DNA of 12,878 nucleotides from Verrucomicrobiota bacterium (GCA_020629815.1 JAHDCN010000053.1:1-12878); one strand, 5' to 3'; positions 5,930-12,878 are shown, counted from the stretch's first letter. Made by a program: numbers and translations. The notes: generated from the sequence alone by a model not told the origin.

Positions 5930-7813
5930 TTAGTTCTGAGGCTTTGGAGCCGGGGCCGGCTGCTTTTTGGCTGCATCTTCAGCGGCCTTCTTTTTGGCGG
6001 CTTCGTCGGCCGCTTTCTTGGCCGCCGCTGCTTTGGCTGCGGCTTCCTGCTTCTTCTTATCTTCCGCTGCTTTTTTCTTCGCAGCATCTTCCGCAGCCTT
6101 CTTCTTGGCCGCAGCGTCAGCAGCAGCCTTTTTCTTCGCCTCTTCGTCGGCTTTTTTCTTGGCCTCCGCCGCTTTCTTTTCCTCCTCAGCTTTTTTCGCA
6201 GCTGCATCGGCGGCCTCCTTCTCGGCCTTGGCAGCAGCAGCGGCTGCTTCCAGATCGACTCCGGTATTGATTTCCAGGTTCACGCTGCGCTCGAACTGGC
6301 GCGCACTCGCTGCTTCGGCTTTAGTTTGCCACAGGTAAATTTTTCGCAGTGCGGGCATGGATTTGAAGGTTTCAAAAATGCCGTTGCCAACCTGAGTGCC
6401 GTAGAGATTCAGATACTCGAGCTTGGAAAGGGCCGCCAGTTGAGCGATTCCCTCATCGCCAACCTTGGTGTTTTCGAGATGCAGGCGCTCCAGGTTTCTC
6501 ATGTGCCCGACGACTCTCATGCCCTCATCAGTCACTTGGCTGCGGGCCAGGTCGAGCCAGGCGATGTGTTCTGCTACCGGATCGAGGGTTGCGAGTTGTT
6601 CGTCACCAAATTCGCTCGCAGCGTTGATGACATTCACCCGCAGGCGGTCGTCTTCAGCTGAAAGCGGCATGATTGAGAAATTGTATTTCTTTGCCTCTTC
6701 CTGAACGGTATTGAGGCGAGTCTGTTTCTCCTCGTCGGAAAGAGAGTCCCACTCGGGTGCCCAGACGTCGGCGGCGGCCTCGCCATCACCGCTGGCTTTG
6801 GCAACTGCGGCAACGGTTTCCATTACTTTTGGTTCATCACCGAGGTCAGCAACTTTCAGTTCCTGCGTGGCACCTTTGGTGATCCAAAGGCGGATTAGTT
6901 CGATTTCCTCCGGGGTAAGAGCATCTCCCTTGGGCGGCATAAACTCATCATCATCGGTGGGTAGCAATACCCGAACCAGAAGCTCAGAATCATCCGGTGA
7001 ATCCAAATCAACGGTAGCAAAATCTGACCCTTCAGAGCCTTTCATCAGCATCTCGTGGGTATCCATCCGCAGCTTGCCTTTGATTTTGTTCGGGTTGTGG
7101 CACTCGTTGCATTTGTTATCCAAAATCGGCGCGACAAAGCTGGCATAGACCAGTTGTTCTTCGAGCGGCGTCTCTTCGGGCGCATCGGTGGAACCTTCCG
7201 TCGCAGCGGGTTCCCCATCTGCTGCTGCGACTGCTGCCACAGCGGATCCACCAAGGAGTGGTTTCAGCGCATTTGGCGCGTGCTCGGCCAAATAATCGGC
7301 TTCATGCACCATTACACCGCCGAAATGGCCGGCGATTCCGGTCGAAAGAGCGGCTGCATAGAGAGACAAAATGTAGAGAGGCTTCTTCCCTTTCAGGAAA
7401 AAAACCAGCGCCAGCATACTAAGAACGACCACCCCCAGGCCAGACCAAAGGTGCCAGTCCATTGCTTTTCCTGCCGTGCTTTCGGCACCCATAAGCAGGT
7501 AACCGATTAAGGTAGAGGCGATGGCGGATAGGAAAGCGACCCAGAGGATAAACGGCATGGCGCCTTGTAGGCCCCCGATCTTTAGAACAGCCCCTGCCAA
7601 TTGCATGGCGACTGCCAATAGAATGATGCCGATCGGCAAGTGGACAATCAACGGGTGAAACCGCCCGAGAAAGTTGGCCATGCCGCCAGGCTCGGTTTCT
7701 CCCCGGAAAATTGTCCACAGGATAGCGATTCCAATTGCCCACAAAACCCCCAGGATCAGGGCGCTTTTGACGCCTTTTGACTGCTGCGAACCGTGCCGCA
7801 CGAATTTACTCAT
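5930..7813 (-). CDS. DUF2231 membrane / planctomycete-type cytochrome c / LRR protein with TolA-like tail
   Basis: The 627-residue product has four parts. Residues 15-165 hold about five TM helices with HPLIVHLPIG (His 53, His 58), the DUF2231 pattern. Residues about 220-316 are a planctomycete-type cytochrome c domain: heme motif CNECH (235-239) and MPPKGD (292-297), whose Met 292 is the likely distal ligand. Residues about 415-500 are leucine-rich repeats (LDLARSQVTDEG, LHLENTKVGDEG, LNLYGTQVG). Residues 521-627 are a low-complexity Ala/Lys/Glu tail with AAKKKAAED units, likely a long TolA-like helix, ending PAPAPKPQN. It is probably membrane-bound with heme and LRR in the periplasm, and a natural substrate of the ResB/CcsA system encoded just downstream. 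The redox partner is unknown. Start ATG 7813 has no strong Shine-Dalgarno. The repetitive tail gives misleading open frames on the opposite strand. Confidence 0.88.
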   Translation of the reverse strand: MSKFVRHGSQQSKGVKSALILGVLWAIGIAILWTIFRGETEPGGMANFLGRFHPLIVHLPIGIILLAVAMQLAGAVLKIGGLQGAMPFILWVAFLSAIASTLIGYLLMGAESTAGKAMDWHLWSGLGVVVLSMLALVFFLKGKKPLYILSLYAAALSTGIAGHFGGVMVHEADYLAEHAPNALKPLLGGSAVAAVAAADGEPAATEGSTDAPEETPLEEQLVYASFVAPILDNKCNECHNPNKIKGKLRMDTHEMLMKGSEGSDFATVDLDSPDDSELLVRVLLPTDDDEFMPPKGDALTPEEIELIRLWITKGATQELKVADLGDEPKVMETVAAVAKASGDGEAAADVWAPEWDSLSDEEKQTRLNTVQEEAKKYNFSIMPLSAEDDRLRVNVINAASEFGDEQLATLDPVAEHIAWLDLARSQVTDEGMRVVGHMRNLERLHLENTKVGDEGIAQLAALSKLEYLNLYGTQVGNGIFETFKSMPALRKIYLWQTKAEAASARQFERSVNLEINTGVDLEAAAAAAKAEKEAADAAAKKAEEEKKAAEAKKKADEEAKKKAAADAAAKKKAAEDAAKKKAAEDKKKQEAAAKAAAAKKAADEAAKKKAAEDAAKKQPAPAPKPQN

Positions 7814-7878
7814 ATGTCTGGAACATCGCCCATTGGGCTAGGGGGTCAATCGCGTCTTACCGTCTCGTTTTTTTGCGT

Positions 7879-7907
7879 AATATCGTTGGTGACTTGCAGT
7901 GTCTCAA
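7879..7907 (-). promoter_or_regulatory. sigma70-like promoter candidate for the cytochrome/ResB/CcsA cluster
   Basis: On the minus strand TTGAGA (7902-7907) and GATATT (7879-7884) are separated by exactly 17 bp, matching the -35 and -10 consensus in 5 of 6 and 4 of 6 positions. The implied start of transcription is near 7872, about 60 nt upstream of the ATG at 7813. It lies in the 155-bp divergent region shared with mpl. I saw no comparable plus-strand promoter for mpl. Confidence 0.4.
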
Positions 7908-7968
7908 ATGGATCAAAAGCGTTGCATGCACCGGATTTCGCGGGTAAGCAACCAATCAAGGCGACCAT

Positions 7969-9375
7969 ATGAGTGACAAAAGCGGAAACGAAAAGGGACA
8001 CCTCTATTTTATGGGCATCTGCGGTACGGCGATGGGGTCGGTGGCAGCTGCCTTTCGCGATGCCGGCTATCGGGTAAGCGGTTCAGACTCGGGTGTTTAC
8101 GATCCGATGAAGTCTTTCCTCGAAGACCGGGGTATCCAGATTCTCAACGGTTACAAAGAGGAAAACCTCAGTGATGATGTCGATCACTACGTAGTCGGCA
8201 ATGCCCAGAGCCGGGGCAACCCGGAAGTGGAGGCTCTGATGAACAGCAAAACGCGCTTCGTTTCCCTGCCGGAATTGCTCAAGGAGCTGGTCCTGCGCGG
8301 TCGCAGTAACTATGTGGTCACCGGCACCCACGGCAAGACGACGACGACCACAATGCTGACCTGGATTTTCGAATTCGCCGGCAAGAACCCGAATTACATG
8401 ATCGGTGGCGTTCCAGCCAAGCTTGATCAAGGTGCCCGTTTTTCCGACGATTCCAGCATCACCGTTCTCGAAGGCGACGAGTATGACTCCGCCTTTTTCG
8501 ACAAGCGCTCCAAGTTTATTCATTACCTGCCAGAGGTCGCAATCGTGAACAATATGGAGTTCGATCACGCCGACATCTTCGATGATCTGAAGGCGGTGAA
8601 GCGGACTTTCGGTCACATGGTGCGTCTGGTTCCGCAAAACGGACTGATCCTGCTCAATGGCGACGAAGAGAACTGCCTCGAAGTGGTGGAGAAAGAAGCC
8701 CACGCTCCGTCGAAGAAAGTCGGTCTTGGGGAAAACTGCGACGCCCGAATCACTGACATCTCCTACGACAAAGAAGGTGCCCGTTTTTCCATCGAAGGCG
8801 AATCCTACTTCCTGCCCATGCATGGCGAGTTCAACGTGCGCAACGCAGCGATGGCCATCACAGCGGCAAGGTTTGGCGGAGTCGATCCCGAAACGATTCG
8901 TGCAGGATTGGCCGAGTTTGGTGGCATCAAGCGGCGTCAGGATGTGCGCGGCGTGACCGATCGCGACGTGACCGTCATCGACGACTTTGCTCACCACCCG
9001 ACTGCAATCCGTGAGGCGCTCGACGGCCTGCGCTACAAATACGAAGGTAAACGACTGTGGGCGATTTTCGAGCCGCGATCCAACACTACCCGGCGCAACG
9101 TTTTCCAGGAAACCCTGCCGGAAGCGCTCAGTCACGCCGACGCCGTGTGTATTTCGCAAATCGATCGCCTCGAAAAACTCGATCCAGAAGAACGGCTAGA
9201 TCCGGAGAAAGTGATGGAGAGCCTGAAAGCCACCGGCACCCCTGCCTTTTACGAACCCGATGCCGACGCCATTGTCGAGCGTCTGAAAGAAGAAGCGCAG
9301 GATGGCGATGTGATCGTGGTGCTCAGCAACGGCGGCTTTGGCGGAATTCACGATAAGCTGCTGGCTGCTTTGTGA
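7969..9375 (+). CDS. mpl: UDP-N-acetylmuramate:L-alanyl-gamma-D-glutamyl-meso-diaminopimelate ligase
   Basis: Mpl recycles peptidoglycan: it joins the imported tripeptide L-Ala-gamma-D-Glu-meso-DAP to UDP-MurNAc using ATP, in the cytoplasm. The 468 residues match the family's usual size of about 450-460. The N-terminal domain has HLYFMGICGTAMG (11-23). The ATP-binding loop is GTHGKTTTTTM (119-129). The Mpl signature EGDEYDSAFFDKRSKFIHY (168-186) and NNMEFDHADIFDDL (194-207) separate it from MurC. Downstream are DDFAHHPTAI (338-347) and FEPRSNTTRRNVF (367-379). The start ATG 7969 is preceded by AAGG at a 7-nt spacing. The presence of mpl implies meso-DAP peptidoglycan and a recycling route. 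Its last codons overlap the start of the next gene (GTGA), indicating translational coupling. All recognisable motifs appear intact. Confidence 0.96.
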   Translation: MSDKSGNEKGHLYFMGICGTAMGSVAAAFRDAGYRVSGSDSGVYDPMKSFLEDRGIQILNGYKEENLSDDVDHYVVGNAQSRGNPEVEALMNSKTRFVSLPELLKELVLRGRSNYVVTGTHGKTTTTTMLTWIFEFAGKNPNYMIGGVPAKLDQGARFSDDSSITVLEGDEYDSAFFDKRSKFIHYLPEVAIVNNMEFDHADIFDDLKAVKRTFGHMVRLVPQNGLILLNGDEENCLEVVEKEAHAPSKKVGLGENCDARITDISYDKEGARFSIEGESYFLPMHGEFNVRNAAMAITAARFGGVDPETIRAGLAEFGGIKRRQDVRGVTDRDVTVIDDFAHHPTAIREALDGLRYKYEGKRLWAIFEPRSNTTRRNVFQETLPEALSHADAVCISQIDRLEKLDPEERLDPEKVMESLKATGTPAFYEPDADAIVERLKEEAQDGDVIVVLSNGGFGGIHDKLLAAL

Positions 9376-9800
9376 AGAGTTGGAGGCCAGTAGGATTTCA
9401 TCGTTGGTTCGATTCTTTTGCGATCGGGCTTCTTCTGATTTTCTTATTAGCGGCCTTTCTTTGGCCGCGAACATTTTCTAAACGAGGTGGTGCAGTTAAG
9501 GCCAGTTCAAACATCCGCCAAATCTTTCTGGCTTTGAGTTTTTATGAGAAAGAGCACGGTCATTTGCCCGCTGTTCTTTCTGATCTGGAAACTTCCGTTG
9601 AGAAGATCTCAAAGGTCTTAGTGGTCGAAAACGAAGACGGGAAAAAGGGCCAGATTCTCTACTTGGTCCCGATGGAAGAGAGCTCTAATTTTCAATTGTC
9701 CGATTTGTCTCCTGAGACCGTGATCTTGAAGGCTCCGTTCGCAATTGGCGGGAAGCAAGTGGTAGGATATGCGGATGGACGGGTTAAAATTTCCAAGTAG
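9372..9800 (+). CDS. small membrane-anchored pseudopilin-like protein coupled to mpl
   Basis: It begins with GTG at 9372, overlapping the mpl stop in GTGA, so translation is probably coupled. The product is 142 residues. A basic N-terminus (MKSWRPVGFHRW) precedes one TM helix (about 14-31), then WPRTFSKRGG. Residues 44-72, ASSNIRQIFLALSFYEKEHG plus LPAVLSDL, resemble the region after the helix in PVC type II pseudopilins (DUF1559-like NLRQIGLALHNYxxxHGxxP). VVGYADGRV near the C-terminus recalls the pseudopilin ADGH motif. The prepilin peptidase site (G-F-T-L-I-E type) is missing, so it is unlikely to be processed as a pilin. Function is unknown. Linkage to mpl may be chance operon structure rather than a shared pathway. 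Confidence 0.75.
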   Translation: MKSWRPVGFHRWFDSFAIGLLLIFLLAAFLWPRTFSKRGGAVKASSNIRQIFLALSFYEKEHGHLPAVLSDLETSVEKISKVLVVENEDGKKGQILYLVPMEESSNFQLSDLSPETVILKAPFAIGGKQVVGYADGRVKISK

Positions 9801-9828
9801 CGAACGAAGCTCGCTCGGAATGACATTC
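9799..9828. repeat. short palindromic element between convergent genes
   Basis: Two small inverted repeats are adjacent: AGCGA (9799-9803) with TCGCT (9811-9815), and GAATG (9818-9822) with CATTC (9824-9828). The first begins at the stop of the upstream gene. On the minus strand the segment reads GTCATTCCGAGCGAG, similar to a dispersed palindromic motif I recall from many bacterial genomes. It may help end transcription from both convergent genes, but there is no T-run, so it is not a classical terminator. Confidence 0.35.
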
Positions 9829-9844
9829 GGTTGAGGTAGCAATT

Positions 9845-10237
9845 TTACCACATATCCGAAACCGAACCGTCTGATCTTCCGGAAAGCAGGCGAATCAGCC
9901 CCACTACTGTTTTGTGGATACCAAAGCCCAGAATTAGAAGTACAAATCCAATTTCGGTCCCTTCTCTCCGTGCTGGGTTTCTTGGTTCATCGTAGCTCGC
10001 GAACACCAGGAATCCAAGGATCCCGGCCACGATCAGACAGCAAATCCCAAGCAGGAGATTCTTAATTCCGAGTTCCCGGATTTCTGCGCGCCTCTCTTTG
10101 ACAGAATCCTCGACCAGAACTTTTGCCTGTGCAGAAGTCAGCCTCTTCTCCCTGACCAACCAATTGACAATATCCTGAGGCGCGTCGCCCCACATGACCT
10201 TGGCATAGACTTCATCATCAATCTGGTCACGCCTCAT
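9845..10237 (-). CDS. small two-TM membrane protein coupled to the DUF434 gene
   Basis: The frame is open back to 10321, but ATG 10237 is preferred: it overlaps the stop of the upstream gene as ATGA, the hallmark of translational coupling, and gives the sensible N-terminus MRRDQIDDEVYAKVMWGDAP. The product is 130 residues. Residues 1-57 are a charged helical region (DIVNWLVREKRLTSAQAKVLVEDSVKERR), followed by TM1 (about 62-82, LLLGICCLIVAGILGFLVFA) and TM2 (about 99-122). It probably has a cytoplasmic helical domain on a membrane hairpin. I recall similar small proteins in PVC genomes without an assigned role. Its only contextual clue is the coupling to the DUF434/DUF5616 gene. Confidence 0.7.
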   Translation of the reverse strand: MRRDQIDDEVYAKVMWGDAPQDIVNWLVREKRLTSAQAKVLVEDSVKERRAEIRELGIKNLLLGICCLIVAGILGFLVFASYDEPRNPARREGTEIGFVLLILGFGIHKTVVGLIRLLSGRSDGSVSDMW

Positions 10238-10995
10238 CTTTCGATCGTTTCTCCTCCCAGATTCAAAACTCTTCTTTCCGGCAACTCTGCAGCAACGATT
10301 TCGGCTGCCAGATTCCACCATAGCACACCGCTATCCAAAATGGCGCTGTCTGCACTGACGACGATCTCCTCATTGCCAGCTTGTTTTAGCAACGGGTCCG
10401 GATCCGCTACGACTTGAACTTCATGATTTGTGGTCGCTTCCTCACCCGCGATATCTTCAATCGCAGATCGCAGCCTGCCACTATTGGAAACCGGTTGATC
10501 AAGAAACCAAACCACTTCGTGAATCGATAGCGAACTCAGGTGACTAATCGTCATGGTCACCGCCTTTCGAGTATCTTCTAAAAGGCGATAGTTGCCATGC
10601 ATGCTGGTCATATCGCGAAGCGCACCATCCCGCCCCAGCAGTAGAATGCCGTTTCCCAGTGCGGCTTCGAGAGTCGTGAGCAAATTGAAGCCGTCAATCC
10701 AGATCACCGCATTTTCGAAATCGGTAGCTGCCCGCTGATTGCTGCTGCGCAATTTCAGAGACCGGTCACTGCAGGCGCAGCGCCCGACTGCAATCCGTTG
10801 TCGCTGAGTCAGGCTATAGCGGTCTCCCACCAGCTTGGTTGCCGAATTTTCCGCATACCCGCGTTCCCTCAGCCAGGAGAGATCCTGCACCGCCTGTTGA
10901 AGCTGCGGAACCTGCTCGATGGCGAACAGCGATTCGTCCTGCGGATGACAGCTTCGTTGTTTTCGGGAGTCTCCCATATCGGAAAAAATCATCAT
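10234..10995 (-). CDS. DUF434/DUF5616 domain protein, possible PIN-like nuclease
   Basis: The 253-residue protein has an N-terminal DUF434-type helical region (about 31-85): AVQDLSWLRERGYAENSATK, VGDRYSLTQRQRIAV and GRCACSDRSL. A DUF5616-type domain follows (about 94-235): VIWIDGFNLLTTLEAALG, RDGALRDMTSMHGNYRL and FLDQPVSNSG, then VVSADSAILD. Both families are uncharacterised and usually occur together. Acidic residues at the ends of predicted strands (Asp 101 in IDGFN, Asp 166 in FLDQ, Asp 216 in SADS) fall where PIN/NYN-type nucleases hold metal ions, so an RNA- or DNA-cleaving role is an inference. The start ATG 10995 follows AAGG at 4 nt; a second ATG comes immediately after. It heads a two-gene unit and lies only 35 bp from a divergent gene, so its promoter must overlap neighbouring sequence. 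Confidence 0.85.
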   Translation of the reverse strand: MMIFSDMGDSRKQRSCHPQDESLFAIEQVPQLQQAVQDLSWLRERGYAENSATKLVGDRYSLTQRQRIAVGRCACSDRSLKLRSSNQRAATDFENAVIWIDGFNLLTTLEAALGNGILLLGRDGALRDMTSMHGNYRLLEDTRKAVTMTISHLSSLSIHEVVWFLDQPVSNSGRLRSAIEDIAGEEATTNHEVQVVADPDPLLKQAGNEEIVVSADSAILDSGVLWWNLAAEIVAAELPERRVLNLGGETIER

Positions 10996-11030
10996 TGCCC
11001 TTGCGGCGCAAATCCCGATACAGTCGCAAC

Positions 11031-11741
11031 ATGAAATGGCTTTTGGTGACTACCGCTTGTTTGCTCTCTGCAGTTTCCGGATTTTCTCAGGAAAAAGGAA
11101 TTCATCTGTTCATCCTTTCCGGGCAGTCAAATATGCAGGGCCATCGTCCCGATGAGGCGTTCACTCCGGCGGTGGAGAAGGCGCTGGGTAAAGAAAATGT
11201 TCTGGTGATTCAGGATGCCTTGGGGGGTCAGCCGATTTTGCGCTGGTACAAGCAGTGGACCGATCCTTCCGGTGCGGAGCCAAAGGAACAGCGTGGTGAC
11301 CTGTATGACCGTTTGATGAAAAAAGTGAAGCCGGCAATAGAAGATAAGGAAATCGCTTCGGTGACCTTCTTTTGGATGCAGGGGGAGCGCGATGCCAAGA
11401 TGAGCTGGGGTCCCGTTTATCAGAAGAGTCTGCGTGGCCTGTATGATCAACTCAGTGCCGACCTCGGGCGCGAAGATATGAACTTCGTCATTGGCCGGCT
11501 GAGCGATTTCGATATGGAAAACAAAAGGTATCCGCATTGGACGGTGGTCCGCGAGGCTCAAGTGGCACTGGCTGATTCAGCAGAAAATTTCGTCTGGGTG
11601 GATACTGACGATTTGAACGACGGCAAAAATCGCAAAGGCAAAGAGATCAAAGACGACCTTCACTATTCCGGAGAAGGATACAAAGAGTTTGGCCGGAGAA
11701 TGGCGAAGGAGGCTCTACAAATGATCGAGGCGGACAAATGA
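11031..11741 (+). CDS. secreted sialate O-acetylesterase-like (SASA family) hydrolase
   Basis: This is a SASA/SGNH-type carbohydrate esterase, expected to remove acetyl groups from sugars outside the cytoplasm. The start ATG 11031 gives a signal peptide (MKWLLVTTACLLSAVSGFSQ, cleaved near residue 19-20); the frame is open further upstream but only inside the divergent gene. The mature domain opens with HLFILSGQSNMQG, where Ser 33 is the nucleophile in the family's GQSN motif. FFWMQGERDA is the block that carries the oxyanion-hole region. DDLHYSGEGYKEFG near the C-terminus supplies the catalytic Asp/His (Asp 208, His 211). At 236 residues it is a compact single-domain member. No Shine-Dalgarno is visible. 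It overlaps the sialidase-like gene by ATGA, so the two are made together. The exact substrate (sialic acid or another acetylated sugar) cannot be fixed from sequence. Confidence 0.88.
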   Translation: MKWLLVTTACLLSAVSGFSQEKGIHLFILSGQSNMQGHRPDEAFTPAVEKALGKENVLVIQDALGGQPILRWYKQWTDPSGAEPKEQRGDLYDRLMKKVKPAIEDKEIASVTFFWMQGERDAKMSWGPVYQKSLRGLYDQLSADLGREDMNFVIGRLSDFDMENKRYPHWTVVREAQVALADSAENFVWVDTDDLNDGKNRKGKEIKDDLHYSGEGYKEFGRRMAKEALQMIEADK

Positions 11742-12878
11742 GAAAAATAAGATATGGGCTTTGCCTGCTTGGCTGGCTGGTTTCGTCTAGCTGGGCAGTC
11801 GCGGAATCCCCATTCGAAGGATCAGTCGAACCATTTCTGAAAAAGGACGATCCGCTCGAAATTCAGCAGGTTTTTGCCGGAGAGCGATTTCCTAATGTTG
11901 TAGTGACGAAGAAGGGAGCCGTCCTGGTGACCCTTGGCAGTAAGCACATTCGCGCGCGCCGGAGCGAAGATGGAGGCAAGACCTGGGGGCCGGAAATCAC
12001 CATCGCCAATCCGGGCTTTCATGGCGGTGGCACTACCGTCGACGAAACCAGCGGAGACATTTTGGCTTTTGTCGAAACGGCGCACCCACCCGCGCCGCTT
12101 ATGGTTTACCGAAGCCAGGACGACGGCAAAAGCTGGCAGCCCGACGACGAAGTGAAGATTCTTCCGGAACAGGGGAAAACTCGTCCGCCGTCGATGCACA
12201 TGAACGAACACGGCATCACGCTGCGTCACGGCAAGCACAAGGGGCGACTGATTCGTCCGTCGCGGGAATACGGTAAGGGCAACCGACCGGAGAAATTCTT
12301 TCCCACCCATTACACCAACGCGATCTACAGCGACGATGGTGGAAAAACCTGGAACACCAGTGCGCCGTTTTCTGAGTTCGGCACTGGAGAGGCGATGATC
12401 GCTGAATTGTCAGACGGTCGTATCTATTACAACTCACGGCGGCACTGGGCGCCGGAGGGAAAGAATCCGCTGCGTCGCTGGACTGCCTACAGTGACGACG
12501 GCGGCGCGACTTGGAGCGAAGCAACCCTTTGCGAGATCCTGCCCGATGGTCCGCAGGATACTGACTACGGATGCATGGCGGGCCTGACGAGATTGCCGGT
12601 GCAGGGCAAAGACATTTTGATCTACAGCAATTGCGACAGCAAAAAGGGCAGAAATCACGGGACGGTTTGGGCCAGCTTTGATGGCGGCCAAACCTGGCCT
12701 GTGAAACGACTGGTCACGGAAGGGACATTTGCCTATTCGTCCCTCACGGCCGGTCGGCCACAGACTCCGAGTGAAGGCTGGATCTACCTACACTTCGAAA
12801 GCGCCGGATCAAAAGTGGCCCGATTCAATTTGGCCTGGGTATTGGGTGGCGAGAAAACAGGGGATGGGGAAGTGCCTT
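11738..12878 (+). CDS. sialidase-like exo-glycosidase with BNR/Asp-box repeats, 3' end outside window
   Basis: The start ATG 11738 overlaps the stop of the esterase gene (ATGA), and the frame stays open to the window end, giving 380 residues without a stop. A signal peptide is clear (MRKIRYGLCLLGWLV, cleavage near AVA-ES, residue 22). Five Asp boxes (S-x-D-x-G-x-x-W) mark a six-bladed sialidase propeller: SEDGGKTW (76-83), SQDDGKSW (126), SDDGGKTW (198), SDDGGATW (252) and SFDGGQTW (313). Other family-like stretches are FPNVVVTKKGAVLV, GRLIRPSREY and MIAELSDGRIYYNSRR, which carry candidate Arg and Glu active-site residues. The family (GH33/BNR_2) releases terminal sialic acid or related residues, in the periplasm or outside the cell. 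PVC genomes carry many such paralogues, so true sialidase activity is not assured. Confidence 0.88.
   Translation, partial: MRKIRYGLCLLGWLVSSSWAVAESPFEGSVEPFLKKDDPLEIQQVFAGERFPNVVVTKKGAVLVTLGSKHIRARRSEDGGKTWGPEITIANPGFHGGGTTVDETSGDILAFVETAHPPAPLMVYRSQDDGKSWQPDDEVKILPEQGKTRPPSMHMNEHGITLRHGKHKGRLIRPSREYGKGNRPEKFFPTHYTNAIYSDDGGKTWNTSAPFSEFGTGEAMIAELSDGRIYYNSRRHWAPEGKNPLRRWTAYSDDGGATWSEATLCEILPDGPQDTDYGCMAGLTRLPVQGKDILIYSNCDSKKGRNHGTVWASFDGGQTWPVKRLVTEGTFAYSSLTAGRPQTPSEGWIYLHFESAGSKVARFNLAWVLGGEKTGDGEVP

Noticed and set aside
5866..6338. Several open frames rich in Arg/Lys or Ala/Phe/Ser across 5866-6338 on both strands
   Set aside because: They are alternative readings of the low-complexity Ala/Lys/Glu tail of the cytochrome-domain protein.
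8083..9159. A 358-codon open frame on the minus strand inside mpl
   Set aside because: It lies wholly antisense to a textbook Mpl with all motifs intact; its translation is His/Val/Phe-rich without recognisable domains, as expected from antisense of a GC-biased gene.
10238..10321. Upstream extension of the small two-TM protein to ATG 10321
   Set aside because: It overlaps the end of the DUF434 gene by 84 bp, while ATG 10237 forms a standard ATGA coupling.
10966..10976. Palindrome GGGAGTCTCCC near the divergent promoter region
   Set aside because: It lies within the first codons of the DUF434 gene, has a one-base centre, and no second copy was seen.
10839..11030. Upstream in-frame extension of the SASA esterase (64 codons)
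   Set aside because: It is antisense to the DUF434 gene; the ATG at 11031 starts a clear signal peptide.

Overview
The window looks like chromosome from a member of the PVC group, most likely a Verrucomicrobiota (Opitutae/Puniceicoccales-like) bacterium, possibly a planctomycete. The evidence is the combination of a planctomycete-type cytochrome c domain fused to a DUF2231 membrane module and leucine-rich repeats, a System II cytochrome c maturation pair (ResB/CcsA), the peptidoglycan recycling ligase Mpl, and secreted polysaccharide-type enzymes (sialate O-acetylesterase-like, sialidase, and a possible sulfatase tail). The lineage is an inference from gene content; no rRNA or other marker is present. 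Genes are dense, and no gene-free stretch exceeds about 215 bases.

Layout. Positions 1-53 may be the last codons of an upstream gene, perhaps a sulfatase. At 185-1507 (+) is a secreted protein with a CARDB-like domain and a very basic choice-of-anchor-D (ASH-like) domain. The gap 1508-1721 lies between convergent genes and holds no convincing terminator. From 7813 down to 1722 (-) four genes form a respiratory cluster: a DUF2231/cytochrome c/LRR/TolA-like-tail membrane protein, a small lipoprotein with a His cluster, resB and ccsA. ResB and CcsA would move heme across the membrane and ligate it to CxxCH proteins such as the first gene of the cluster. A sigma70-like promoter candidate lies upstream at 7879-7907. 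Repeat-like intergenic DNA sits upstream of the lipoprotein gene, of resB and at the 5' end of ccsA.

Divergent from that cluster is mpl (7969-9375, +), followed with a 4-nt GTGA overlap by a small membrane-anchored, pseudopilin-like protein (9372-9800). Convergent to these is a two-gene unit on the minus strand: a DUF434/DUF5616 protein (10995-10234) coupled by an ATGA overlap to a small two-TM protein (10237-9845). Starting only 35 bases away and divergent is a secreted pair on the plus strand: a SASA-type esterase (11031-11741) overlapping by ATGA a sialidase-like protein with five Asp boxes (11738 to the window end, incomplete). The pair suggests de-O-acetylation plus glycoside cleavage of an acidic glycan outside the cytoplasm.

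No tRNA, rRNA, CRISPR array, transposase or phage gene was seen. The most interesting items are the repeat-embedded start region of ccsA, the exactly 22-bp-spaced triple repeat before the lipoprotein gene, the four-part fusion of the cytochrome protein, the DUF434 nuclease-like cassette, and the strongly basic ASH-type domain.
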